From Solirubrobacterales bacterium (GTDB lineage: Bacteria > Actinomycetota > Thermoleophilia > Solirubrobacterales > 70-9), in assembly GCA_035573435.1 (NCBI GenBank), contig DATMZR010000006.1, positions 1 to 64,000 of the forward strand: 64,000 bases of DNA, read 5' to 3'. Each line of letters begins with the position of its first letter. Position 1 is the stretch's first letter. The notes under the pieces are model-generated. The model was not told where the DNA came from, searched no databases, and was given only the letters and a program-made list of their open reading frames with translations. Shown here one piece after another: positions 34,500 to 42,572 of this stretch. The translations under genes were made by a program, and so were the position numbers.

Positions 34500-35250
34500 G
34501 CGAACGCGACTGGTTGCGGCCAACTGGAAGATGCACAAGACGATTGCCGAGACCCAGGAGTTCCTCGACACCTTCCTGCCCAGGGCGGCCGAGCTCGACC
34601 GCACCGAGCTCGTCCTCTGTCCGCCGTATCCGTCGCTGGCCACGGCGGTGTCGCGCTGCGCCGGCAGCAAGGTATGGGTTGCGGCACAGAACATGCACGA
34701 GGAGTCGCGGGGCGCGTTCACCGGCGAGGTCGCGGCCCCGATGCTGACGGAGCTCGGCGTCGAGGGGGTGATCCTCGGCCATTCCGAGCGTCGCGGCCTG
34801 TTCGGCGAGACCGACGAGGCTCTGGCGCGCAAGGTGCCCGCGGCGCTGGAGGCGGGGCTGACACCGATCCTCTGCGTCGGAGAGACCGAGGCCCAGCGGG
34901 AACGGAGTCAGACCGAGGTCGTGCTTCGACGCCAGCTCGAGGCCGACCTGGCCCAGACGCCCGACCCTCGCCTCGCCGAGATGGTGATCGCCTATGAGCC
35001 GGTGTGGGCGATCGGCACCGGGCGCTACGCGACCCCTGAGCAAGCCGAGGAGGCGATCGCCTTCATCCGCTCACTGGTCTCGGACCGGGACGAGGTGGCC
35101 GGCGACACGGTTCGGGTTCTCTACGGCGGCTCCGTGACGCCGGACAACGCTGCCGAGCTGCTTGGGCGGGAGGGCATCGACGGTGCGCTGGTCGGCGGCG
35201 CAAGCTTGGATCCGGACAATTTCGCGGCCATAGCCGCCGCGCAGCCATGA
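34492..35250 (+). CDS. tpiA: Triose-phosphate isomerase
   Basis: A 252-residue TIM barrel. All active-site residues are present: Lys13 (AANWKMHK), His97 (ILGHSERR), Glu169 (AYEPVWAIGTG), with loop 6 following, and the phosphate site YGGSVTPDN and GALVGGASLDPDNF. The ATG at 34492 lies inside the end of pgk, and its stop overlaps gpmI (ATGA), so three glycolytic genes are translationally coupled. Confidence 0.97.
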   Translation: MAERTRLVAANWKMHKTIAETQEFLDTFLPRAAELDRTELVLCPPYPSLATAVSRCAGSKVWVAAQNMHEESRGAFTGEVAAPMLTELGVEGVILGHSERRGLFGETDEALARKVPAALEAGLTPILCVGETEAQRERSQTEVVLRRQLEADLAQTPDPRLAEMVIAYEPVWAIGTGRYATPEQAEEAIAFIRSLVSDRDEVAGDTVRVLYGGSVTPDNAAELLGREGIDGALVGGASLDPDNFAAIAAAQP

Positions 35251-36791
35251 ACGTCTCGGAGGGCCCGGATGGGTTTCCCGTGCCGTCCGTTGCGCTGATC
35301 GTGCTCGACGGCTGGGGCTTGGCGCCGCCCGGACCCGGGAACGCGATCAGCCTGGCCTCGACACCCGTCTTCGACGATCTCTGGAACGGTTGCGCGCACA
35401 CGACCCTGTCGGCCAGCGGGCGCGACGTCGGTCTTCCCGAGGGACAGATGGGCAATTCCGAGGTCGGGCACCTGAATCTCGGTGCTGGATCGGTGGTCAA
35501 GCAGGACCTGACCCGGATCGACGACGCCGTCGCCGATGGCGGCTTCTTCGAGAACCCGGTGCTGAAGGCGGCTTGCGAGGCGGCCCGCTCAGGGCCTCGC
35601 GGGCGCCTGCACCTGATGGGCCTGGTCTCCGACGGCGGCGTCCACTCCGGGTGGGAGCACATTGAGGCCTGTATAGAGCTCGCCGCGCGCGAGGGTGTCC
35701 CCGACTTGGTCGTGCACGCGTTCACGGACGGCCGCGACACACTGCCGACGGCCGGCGCCGGGTACATCCGGGAGCTCGAACGCTGGCTGCACCACGCGGG
35801 ACGGATCGGAACGGTGAGCGGCCGCTACTACGCGATGGACCGAGACCGCCGCTGGGAGCGCACCAAGCTCGCCTACGACGCGATCGTGAACGCCCGGGGC
35901 CCGCGCGCACCGACTGCGGCCGACGCCGTCGGCGACGCCTACGGGCGCGACGAGACCGACGAGTTCGTGCGCCCCACGGTGATCGGTGACTACGACGGGA
36001 TGGCGGACGACGATGCCGTTGTCCACTTCAACTTCCGCCCCGACCGGGCGCGGCAGCTCGTGCGCGCGCTGGGCGAGGCGGAGTTCAGCGAGTTCGCCCG
36101 TGGGCACGCCCCCCGGGTGCACCTGACCACCCTGACCGAGTACCGCAAGGGATGGCAATACCCGGTCGCCTTCCTCCCCCAGACGCCTGCGACGACCCTC
36201 GCCGAGGTGATTGCACGCCGGGGGGAGCGCCAGCTGCACGTCGCCGAAACCGAGAAGTACGCGCACGTCACCTACTTCTTCAATGGTGGTCGCGAGGAGG
36301 AATGGGAAGGGGAGGAGCGGTGCCTCATCCCCTCGGTTCGCGACGTGCCCACCTATGACCACAGTCCCGAGATGAGGGCCCCCGAGGTGGCCGACGCTTT
36401 CCGTCAGCGCTGGGCCGAGGACGGCTACCGGTTCGGAATCGTGAACTTCGCCAACCCGGACATGGTCGGCCACACTGGCGTGATTCCGGCCGCGGTCGCG
36501 GCGGTCGAGACCGTGGACCGCTGCCTGGGCCAGGTGGTCTCGGAGGTTCACGGCTCCGGAGGCGCCTGCATCGTGACTGCCGACCATGGGAACTGCGACG
36601 TCATGCTGGAGCCCGACGGGTCCCCCAACACGGCCCACTCGACCAACCCCGTGCCCCTGGTCGTCACGGCCGGGGGCGCGGCGCTGGCCGGCGGCGGGAT
36701 TCTCGCGGACATTGCCCCCACGGCGCTCGCCCTGCTCGGCATCGGCCAGCCCGCCGAGATGAAGGGGCGCTCCCTGCTCGGCGGCTCCTGA
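35247..36791 (+). CDS. gpmI: 2,3-bisphosphoglycerate-independent phosphoglycerate mutase
   Basis: A 514-residue two-metal enzyme of the alkaline phosphatase superfamily. LIVLDGWGLAPPGPGNAI is the first metal motif, MGNSEVGHLNLG carries phosphoryl-acceptor Ser71, HAFTDGRDTLPTAGAGYI and GRYYAMDRDRRWERTKLAYD are in the transferase domain, and VNFANPDMVGHTG and CIVTADHGNCDVML give the second metal set. Usual length. It ends the glycolytic run; enolase and pyruvate kinase are not in the window. A family 1 hairpin repeat begins 40 bases after its stop. Confidence 0.97.
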   Translation: MNVSEGPDGFPVPSVALIVLDGWGLAPPGPGNAISLASTPVFDDLWNGCAHTTLSASGRDVGLPEGQMGNSEVGHLNLGAGSVVKQDLTRIDDAVADGGFFENPVLKAACEAARSGPRGRLHLMGLVSDGGVHSGWEHIEACIELAAREGVPDLVVHAFTDGRDTLPTAGAGYIRELERWLHHAGRIGTVSGRYYAMDRDRRWERTKLAYDAIVNARGPRAPTAADAVGDAYGRDETDEFVRPTVIGDYDGMADDDAVVHFNFRPDRARQLVRALGEAEFSEFARGHAPRVHLTTLTEYRKGWQYPVAFLPQTPATTLAEVIARRGERQLHVAETEKYAHVTYFFNGGREEEWEGEERCLIPSVRDVPTYDHSPEMRAPEVADAFRQRWAEDGYRFGIVNFANPDMVGHTGVIPAAVAAVETVDRCLGQVVSEVHGSGGACIVTADHGNCDVMLEPDGSPNTAHSTNPVPLVVTAGGAALAGGGILADIAPTALALLGIGQPAEMKGRSLLGGS

Positions 36792-36830
36792 ACGGCGCCG
36801 AGCAGGCTCACAGGCACCGAAGGATGTGTT

Positions 36831-36867
36831 GGCGAGTTTGTGGCGCATAGCGCCATAAAGTCGCCAG
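36831..36867 (+). repeat. Intergenic hairpin repeat, family 1, copy 2
   Basis: TGGCGA (36831-36836) pairs with TCGCCA (36862-36867), TTT with AAA, and the inner TGGCGC (36842-36847) with GCGCCA (36851-36856). It shares TTGGCGAGTTTGTGGCGCAT with copy 1. It lies between gpmI and hsp20. Confidence 0.8.
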
Positions 36868-36924
36868 CGACCGGGGTGGTGCCTGCCCCCTTATTGACTC
36901 GGTGCTGAATCATAGATCACACCT

Positions 36925-36933
36925 GCTATAAGA
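36925..36933 (+). promoter_or_regulatory. Extended -10 promoter of hsp20
   Basis: TGCTATAAG: TG one base before the hexamer TATAAG (36928-36933). A TTGACT at 36895 is too far away (27 bases) to be its -35. The leader ends with TAGGAGGTTTGCA, a strong ribosome binding site before ATG 36975. A partial TAAG/CTTA symmetry lies just downstream, but no HspR-type repeat was found. Confidence 0.5.
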
Positions 36934-36974
36934 AGACTTAGGTTTTCTCTGAGCTTAACCGTAGGAGGTTTGCA

Positions 36975-37439
36975 ATGGCACTAGTACGATGGGATCCGGC
37001 ACGGGAGGTGGACACGATTCAGACCGATCTGAACCGGGTCTTCGACGCCTTCTTCGGCGGCCGGGCGCCGAACGGCAACGCGAGGCGCTGGGTTCCCGCG
37101 ATGGATCTGATCGAGAGCGACGATCACCTCGTGCTCAAGGGCGATCTTCCGGGGCTCGACAAGGACGACGTCGAGGTCGAGGTCAAGGACGGCGTCCTGA
37201 CCATCTCCGGCGAGCGGAAGACCGAGCACGAGGACAGCTCTCAGGGGTACCACCGAGTGGAGCGAGCCTACGGGCGGTTCTCGCGGTCGCTCTCGCTGCC
37301 GCGGGGCGTCGACGCGGACCAGGTTCAGGCCGAGTTCGACAAGGGCGTGCTCGAGGTGCGCATCCCGAAGCCCTCGGAGAGCAAGGCGCACCGCGTCGAG
37401 ATTGGGTCGAGCGTCAATGGAGAGGCGCGGGAGAAGTAA
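36975..37439 (+). CDS. Hsp20/alpha-crystallin family small heat-shock protein
   Basis: A 154-residue ATP-independent chaperone. The alpha-crystallin domain spans residues about 45-140: WVPAMDLIESDDHLVLKGDL, PGLDKDDVEVEVKDGVLTIS, GERKTE, then GRFSRSLSLPRGVDADQVQA and FDKGVLEVRIPKP. The C-terminal tail is short and lacks a clear IxI/V motif. It has an AT-rich upstream region with an extended -10 and a strong AGGAGG site, unlike its neighbours, which fits inducible expression. tgt follows 27 bases later. Confidence 0.95.
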   Translation: MALVRWDPAREVDTIQTDLNRVFDAFFGGRAPNGNARRWVPAMDLIESDDHLVLKGDLPGLDKDDVEVEVKDGVLTISGERKTEHEDSSQGYHRVERAYGRFSRSLSLPRGVDADQVQAEFDKGVLEVRIPKPSESKAHRVEIGSSVNGEAREK

Positions 37440-37466
37440 GTCGCCGGCTCCCTAGGCTTCCGGATC

Positions 37467-38696
37467 GTGCGCAACGATCCGGAACGCCTCCGCTTCGAGA
37501 TAACCGCACGAGACGGAGCCGCCCGGACCGGGCGGCTCCACGTCGTTCACGGCGCCGTCGAGACGCCGGCCTTCATCCCGCTTGCGACCCGCGGAAGCGT
37601 TCGCGCCCTGGCCGCCTCGGAGGTGGCCGAGCTCGGCTACACCCTGGTGCTGGGAAACACCTTTCACCTGATGCTGTCTCCCGGGCGGGAGCTGATCGCG
37701 GCGCTCGGCGGCCTGCACCGGTTCATGGGCTGGGAGCGGCCGATCGTCACCGACTCGGGTGGCTTCCAGGTCTTCTCGCTCGCACACGGCCGGGTCGCCG
37801 ACGAGATCAAGGGACGGCGCGGGCGCCAACCCGGCCAGGGAAAGGTGCTGGAGATCGGTGAGGAGGGGGTTCGCTTCCGGTCGTACGTGGACGGGTCCGA
37901 GCAGTTCCTGGGGCCCGAGGAGTCGATGCAGGTGCAGGCGGCGCTTGGCTCCGATATCGCCCTGGCCTTCGACGAGTGCACGCCGTATCACGCCGACCGC
38001 GATTACACGGGCCACTCGATGGAGCGAACCCACCGCTGGCTGGATCGCTGCCTGGCCTGGCACGAGCGTCACGGGCCTCGCCGCCAGGCGGTATTCGGGA
38101 TCGTCCAGGGGGGCGTGCACGAGGACCTGCGTCACGCGGCAGCCGAGCAGGTCTCGGCCGCGGCGGTGGACGGCCTCGCCATCGGCGGGACCCTTGGCCG
38201 CGACAAGGAGGAGATGCGCGGCGTGATCGCAATGACCATGCCCCACCTGGACGGCGACGCGCCACGTCACCTGCTGGGAATCGGTGAGCCGGACGATCTG
38301 GTGGAGGGGATCGCGGCCGGCGTCGACCTGTTCGACTGCGCGGTGCCCACCCGCCTCGCTCGGCACGGGATGGCGCTGGCACCGCTTCCGGGGAAGCGGT
38401 TTCGGTTCGACGTCCGGCGGGCTGAGTTCGCCACCGACGAGGGGCCGCTCGTTGAGGGCTGTCCGTGTGCGGCCTGTGCCGCCCACAGTCGCGCCTATAT
38501 CCACTATCTCTCCCGGGCCGAGGAGCTAACCGGCGCTCGGCTGCTCGTTCTCCACAACCTCAGCTATGTGGAGCGCCTCGTCCACGGGGCCCGGGGGGCA
38601 ATCCAGGCCGGGCGCTTCGACGCATACAGGCATGCCATTCTCGGCGGCGAGACGCCATGGAGCGCCGCCGCACCGCCGGGGCCGACCCGGTCCTGA
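37467..38696 (+). CDS. tgt: Queuine/preQ1 tRNA-guanine(34) transglycosylase
   Basis: A 409-residue TIM-barrel enzyme exchanging guanine-34 of GUN-anticodon tRNAs for a deazaguanine. DSGGFQVFSLA and the nucleophile region LAFDECTPYHA are present, and GIVQGGVHEDLRHAAAEQVS and GLAIGGTLG complete the base site. The zinc site is CPCAAC (Cys332, Cys334, Cys337) plus His363 (LVLHNLSY), the family spacing. GTG 37467 is used. Neither queA/queG nor preQ1 synthesis genes are nearby, so it may use salvaged base or genes elsewhere. Confidence 0.95.
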   Translation: MRNDPERLRFEITARDGAARTGRLHVVHGAVETPAFIPLATRGSVRALAASEVAELGYTLVLGNTFHLMLSPGRELIAALGGLHRFMGWERPIVTDSGGFQVFSLAHGRVADEIKGRRGRQPGQGKVLEIGEEGVRFRSYVDGSEQFLGPEESMQVQAALGSDIALAFDECTPYHADRDYTGHSMERTHRWLDRCLAWHERHGPRRQAVFGIVQGGVHEDLRHAAAEQVSAAAVDGLAIGGTLGRDKEEMRGVIAMTMPHLDGDAPRHLLGIGEPDDLVEGIAAGVDLFDCAVPTRLARHGMALAPLPGKRFRFDVRRAEFATDEGPLVEGCPCAACAAHSRAYIHYLSRAEELTGARLLVLHNLSYVERLVHGARGAIQAGRFDAYRHAILGGETPWSAAAPPGPTRS

Positions 38697-38702
38697 CCCG
38701 GG

Positions 38703-39926
38703 TCACTGCACGTGTGAGTTGAGGAAGTCCTGAATCGACCGGATCTGGTCGGGCACGTTGTCCTTGACCAGGTCCGTGTTCTGCCCCGCGTTCGTGGTCA
38801 GCAGGACCACCGCGGCGATCACAGCGGCCAGCAGCGCGATCACCAGGGCGATGCCGATCGCGCTGCCCATGCGGCTGGCGAACGAGCGGCCGGCCCTTGG
38901 CTCCACGGGTGCCGGGCGGGGACGCGGCGCGCGCCTGGGAGGCGCCGGCGCCGGGGCGGCGCGGGCTCTCCTTGTGCCCATCCGACGGGTGGCCTCGGTC
39001 GTGCCGCCGGACAGGGCCCGGGTCGGCGCCTCGGCGGCAGCCTGCGGCGGCTGCTGTCCGCTGAGCCCGGTCCGCAGGGCCACGGCGAGCTGGCGGGCGG
39101 TCGAGTAGCGCAGCCCGGGGTCGCCCTCCAGCGATCGCAGGACCGCCGTAGAGAGGGTTTCGGGGATCTCGGGGTCGTAGGAGCTGGGAGGCAGCGGCCG
39201 CTCGCTCTCCCGGCGGCTCGCAAGCTCGGCGAGGCTCGAGCCCTCCCACGGAAGGCGCCCCGTGAGGAGTTGGTAGATGACCACCCCGAGCGCGTAGACG
39301 TCGGAGGCGGGTGCGGCCTCCTCGCCGCGCGCCTGCTCGGGAGCCAGGTAGGCCGCCGTGCCCACCACGGACCCCACCTGCGTCAGACGCGTCTGCTCGG
39401 CCGCTCGCGCGATCCCGAAGTCGGTGAGCTTCACTGTCATCTCGCCCGTCGGCGGATCGTGTGCGCTGGCGGGGGAGTTGCTGCGCCCCGCGGGACCACC
39501 GATGACCATCAGGTTCCCGGGCTTGACGTCGCGGTGCACGATCCCCTGCCGGTGCGCGTACTCGAGCCCCGCGCAGGCCTGGGCGCCGATCTCGACCGCG
39601 ACCTCGGGTTGGAGCCGCCCCTGCCTCTGGAGCAGCTGGGCGCCCGACCTGCCCTCCACGTACTCCATGACTATGTAGTGGCGGTCGTGGTCCACCCCCG
39701 TGTCGTAGACCTGGACGATGTTGGGGTGGATCAGCTTCGCCACCGCAAGGGCCTCGCGTCGAAAGCGCGCGACGAACTTCTCGTCGTCCGAGAGGTGGTC
39801 GGCGAGCACCTTCACCGCCACCGTGCGCTCCAGGACCCTGTCGGTCGCCTGGTAGACACTCGACATGCCGCCCGATCCCAGCCGGTCCCCGAGCTGATAG
39901 CGATCTGAGATCAGGGTCGTGCTCAT
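38703..39926 (-). CDS. Membrane-anchored Ser/Thr protein kinase (PknB-like, no PASTA domains)
   Basis: A 407-residue Hanks-type kinase. LGSGGMSSVYQA is the glycine loop, Lys39 (VAVKVLADH) binds ATP, HRDVKPGNLM (131-140) is the catalytic loop and LTDFGIARA (Asp169) the metal loop. Between these lies an unusual insertion of about 20 residues rich in Gly, Ser and Pro (143-164). SVVGTAAYLAPEQARGEEA is the activation segment end. A Pro/Ala/Arg-rich linker leads to one membrane helix (355-378) and a short 29-residue outside tail. The gene starts directly after the stop of the lipoprotein gene, so the two form an operon. Confidence 0.94.
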   Translation of the reverse strand: MSTTLISDRYQLGDRLGSGGMSSVYQATDRVLERTVAVKVLADHLSDDEKFVARFRREALAVAKLIHPNIVQVYDTGVDHDRHYIVMEYVEGRSGAQLLQRQGRLQPEVAVEIGAQACAGLEYAHRQGIVHRDVKPGNLMVIGGPAGRSNSPASAHDPPTGEMTVKLTDFGIARAAEQTRLTQVGSVVGTAAYLAPEQARGEEAAPASDVYALGVVIYQLLTGRLPWEGSSLAELASRRESERPLPPSSYDPEIPETLSTAVLRSLEGDPGLRYSTARQLAVALRTGLSGQQPPQAAAEAPTRALSGGTTEATRRMGTRRARAAPAPAPPRRAPRPRPAPVEPRAGRSFASRMGSAIGIALVIALLAAVIAAVVLLTTNAGQNTDLVKDNVPDQIRSIQDFLNSHVQ

Positions 39927-40472
39927 CTAGTCACCGCTCCCGCTGCCGGTGCCGCCGGTGTCACCGGTCCCACCGTCCGTGCCCTGCCCGGGAGGGCCGC
40001 CGCTCCCAGGACCCTGGCCCTGGCCGTTGCCCGGAGGCTCGGTTTCGTCGGTGGATGTGGTGGTGCTGGTCGTCGTCGTGTCCGTCTCCTCGGTGGACGA
40101 GGTCGTCGTGGAGGTGGTCGAGGAGGTGGTCGGCTGCTGTGTGTGGGTCGGCTGGGTCGGCTCGGTCGTGGCGCACTCGTCGCTCACCAGCGTGCGCAGG
40201 TTGTCGCCCGCAGCTTGAAGCTCGGGCTTCAGGTCCGCCGAGGGGTTCGCGGGGAGCGCGTTCACCGCGTTGACGAATTCATCCGCTCGCGACGCTGCCG
40301 TCTCGCAGTCCTGATCCGCTATGGCCGTGCTCACACCGTCGAGCGCATCGTTGAGGACGGTGGCGTTGGCGGGTGGGATCTCGCCGCTGATCTCATCCGA
40401 GCCGCAACCCGGCAAGACCGCGAGGATGGCAAGGAGGGCAAGCAGGGAGGGGAGCTTGGTGATCCCTGGCAT
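39927..40472 (-). CDS. Thr/Ser/Gly-rich secreted lipoprotein
   Basis: A 181-residue protein. MPGITKLPSLLALLAILAVL followed by PGC is a good signal peptide with lipobox (LPGC). The domain behind it (residues 30-105) is helical, with two cysteines in EDCETA-like spacing (QDCETAASRADEFVNAVNAL, LVSDECATTEP). The last 75 residues are low-complexity Thr/Ser then Gly/Pro, probably a flexible wall-spanning tail. No function assigned. The frame stays open upstream, but the signal peptide fixes the start. It is directly upstream of the kinase, so it could be a substrate or sensor; this is inference. Confidence 0.78.
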   Translation of the reverse strand: MPGITKLPSLLALLAILAVLPGCGSDEISGEIPPANATVLNDALDGVSTAIADQDCETAASRADEFVNAVNALPANPSADLKPELQAAGDNLRTLVSDECATTEPTQPTHTQQPTTSSTTSTTTSSTEETDTTTTSTTTSTDETEPPGNGQGQGPGSGGPPGQGTDGGTGDTGGTGSGSGD

Positions 40473-40501
40473 CGCGGCGAGTCTAGTAATCCCCGCCCGT
40501 G

Positions 40502-41272
40502 TCACTGGCCGACGTACAGTCGCTTGGCCAGGTGCTCGGGCAGCTTGTTGGCGGCGATCGCGTCGGCGGCCCGCTCGATCTCGTACTCGGTCCGGTGGTA
40601 GGTGACCTCCCAGGCGTCGGTGTCGAGTTCCAGCCAGGCGGCGCGCGGGTCGCCGTCGCGGGGTTGGCCGACGCTGCCCGGATTGATCAGCCAGCGGCCC
40701 TGGGAGACATCGAGCCGGGTGCCGGCGCCGGCCTGGGCACCCTTGGCGGGGTCCCGGCGCTCGATCCCCTGTCCAGGCCCCGCCGCGCCCCCGTCCTCGG
40801 CCGTGACGAAGAACAGGGCCACGTGGGAGTGACCGACCAGGCTGATCCGTGCCGCCTGCGCGGCGATGCAATCCGCCGCCTGGTCGGGCCACAGCACGTA
40901 CTCCCACACCGGGTCGCGCGGGGATGCGTGATAGAGGGCGACCTCGCGGCCCTCGTCAGCCGGCTGCAGGCCACGCAGGAACTCCATCGTCTGCGGCTTG
41001 GCCGTCTCCCGCGTCCAGCGAACGGCGGCGGCCGCCGCGGGCGAGAACGCCGATTCGTCGAGCTCGCCGAGCACTGCCAGGTCGTGGTTTCCGACCAGGC
41101 AGAGGTCGCACCGCTCGGCGACCAGGCTGGCGCACTCATCCGGCTGAGCCCCATATCCGACCACGTCTCCCAGGCACCAGAGCTGATCGGGACGCGCGCT
41201 GTGGGCGTCGTCGAGGACTGCCTCCAGGGCAGGCAGGTTGGCGTGGATGTCGCTGATGATCGCCAGTCGCAC
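40502..41272 (-). CDS. Calcineurin-like metallophosphoesterase
   Basis: A 256-residue two-metal phosphoesterase of the YfcE/MJ0936-like group. Metal motifs in order: IISDIHANLPALEAVL, CLGDVVGYGAQPDE, LVGNHDLAV, VALYHASPRD, LVGHSHVALF and INPGSVGQPRDGDPRAAW. Substrate is not predictable (phosphodiester or phosphoprotein). Residues EDGGAAGPGQG are encoded by a GC-rich stretch resembling part of the uvrC palindromic element. The ribosome binding site region is shared with the divergent M48 gene. Confidence 0.92.
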   Translation of the reverse strand: MRLAIISDIHANLPALEAVLDDAHSARPDQLWCLGDVVGYGAQPDECASLVAERCDLCLVGNHDLAVLGELDESAFSPAAAAAVRWTRETAKPQTMEFLRGLQPADEGREVALYHASPRDPVWEYVLWPDQAADCIAAQAARISLVGHSHVALFFVTAEDGGAAGPGQGIERRDPAKGAQAGAGTRLDVSQGRWLINPGSVGQPRDGDPRAAWLELDTDAWEVTYHRTEYEIERAADAIAANKLPEHLAKRLYVGQ

Positions 41273-41297
41273 GGGCGAAGCGGACTATCGTAGGGGC

Positions 41298-42554
41298 ATG
41301 GCCAACCCCAGCGGCAGGCGCCGGGCTGTACGGGTTGGTATCGCAGCTGTGGCGATGGTTCTGGTGGCCGAGGCGGCCGTGTGGCTCTTGCGGCCCCGCG
41401 AGCGGCCGATCGATCCTGCGCCGGTCTCTGAGCGCGACTACTTCACACCCGCCGAGATCGACCGAGGCCGTGCCTACAGCGAAGGCCAGCTCTGGCTTTT
41501 TCTGGTCGCGGTGGGGGCCCAGGGCGCAGTACTGGTCACCCTGGCGCTCGGCCGGCCGGGGATCGTCCGCCGCGGCCTAGGGAGGATGGAGGCCCAGCCC
41601 GTGATCGGCGCGGCCGCGGTGGGCGCCGGGCTATCGGTGGCCCTCGGTGCGGCGGCCCTGCCGGCCGGCATCGCCGCGCACGAGCGCGCCGTCGATTACG
41701 GGATCTCGACCCAGTCGCTGGGCTTCTGGCTCGCCGACGCGGGCAAGTCGGCCGCGATCGGCGCGGCGCTGGCCGCGGCCGGCGCGGCGCTCCTGATCGC
41801 GCTGGTGCGCCGCTTCGGGGGCCGTTGGTGGCTGCCCGGGAGCCTCGCGGTGGTCGCGATCGCCGCCCTCTTCGTGTGGCTCGCGCCGGTTGTCCTGGCC
41901 CCGCTGTTCAACCGGTTCTCGCCGCTTCCGGACGGCAGCAAGGCTCGATCCGAGGTGCTGGCGCTCGGAGATCGGGCGGGGGTCGATATCGGCCAGGTGT
42001 ACCGGGTGGATGCAAGCCGGCGGGTGCGGTCCCTGAACGCCTACGTCGATGGGATCGGGTCCACCAAGCGAGTCGTGCTCTACGACACGCTGCTCAAGCG
42101 GGCAAACCAGGATGAGCTGCGCTCGATCGTCGCCCACGAGCTCGGTCACGTCAAGCACGACGACATCCTTCGCGGCCTCGCCTTCGTGGCCCTGGTTGCG
42201 CCGCTCGGACTGCTGTTCGTGCGCGAGCTGGCCGGGGGCCTGGCCCCGCGCACCCGCAGCGACGGTCGCGGCCCCGCGGCGCTGCCGGCGTACGCCCTCG
42301 GCCTCGCCCTGGCCTCGCTTGTGCTCGGCTTGGTGGGGAACCAGCTCTCGCGCCGGATCGAGGCGAGCGCGGACACCTTCGCCCTGGACCTCACCCATGA
42401 CCCAGGGGCACTGATCAACGTGCAGAGGCGGCTGGCGATCAGGAACGTCGCCGACCCGGACCCGCCAGCGGTCGTCACCGCGCTCCTGGGAACGCATCCC
42501 TCCACGATCGATCGGATCGGGGCGGCGGTCGCCTACCAGCGCGGAGCGCGGTAA
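41298..42554 (+). CDS. M48 family (Ste24/CAAX-type) membrane metallopeptidase
   Basis: A 418-residue zinc protease with five to six membrane helices. The zinc motif HELGH is at 280-284 (SIVAHELGHVKHDD) and the third ligand is in the EASADTFALDLTHDPGAL region. The YRVDASRRVRSLNAYVDGIG segment is the Ste24/HtpX-like signature before it. ATG 41298 begins a basic N-terminus and first helix (VRVGIAAVAMVLVAEAAVWL). Such proteases act in membrane protein quality control. argS starts 18 bases downstream. Confidence 0.9.
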   Translation: MANPSGRRRAVRVGIAAVAMVLVAEAAVWLLRPRERPIDPAPVSERDYFTPAEIDRGRAYSEGQLWLFLVAVGAQGAVLVTLALGRPGIVRRGLGRMEAQPVIGAAAVGAGLSVALGAAALPAGIAAHERAVDYGISTQSLGFWLADAGKSAAIGAALAAAGAALLIALVRRFGGRWWLPGSLAVVAIAALFVWLAPVVLAPLFNRFSPLPDGSKARSEVLALGDRAGVDIGQVYRVDASRRVRSLNAYVDGIGSTKRVVLYDTLLKRANQDELRSIVAHELGHVKHDDILRGLAFVALVAPLGLLFVRELAGGLAPRTRSDGRGPAALPAYALGLALASLVLGLVGNQLSRRIEASADTFALDLTHDPGALINVQRRLAIRNVADPDPPAVVTALLGTHPSTIDRIGAAVAYQRGAR

Positions 42555-42572
42555 CCCGCCTACTATCGCCAC

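Noticed and set aside
36934-36974. HspR (HAIR) operator upstream of hsp20
   Set aside because: CTTAG and CTGAG words occur, but they do not form the inverted CTTGAGT-N7-ACTCAAG arrangement.
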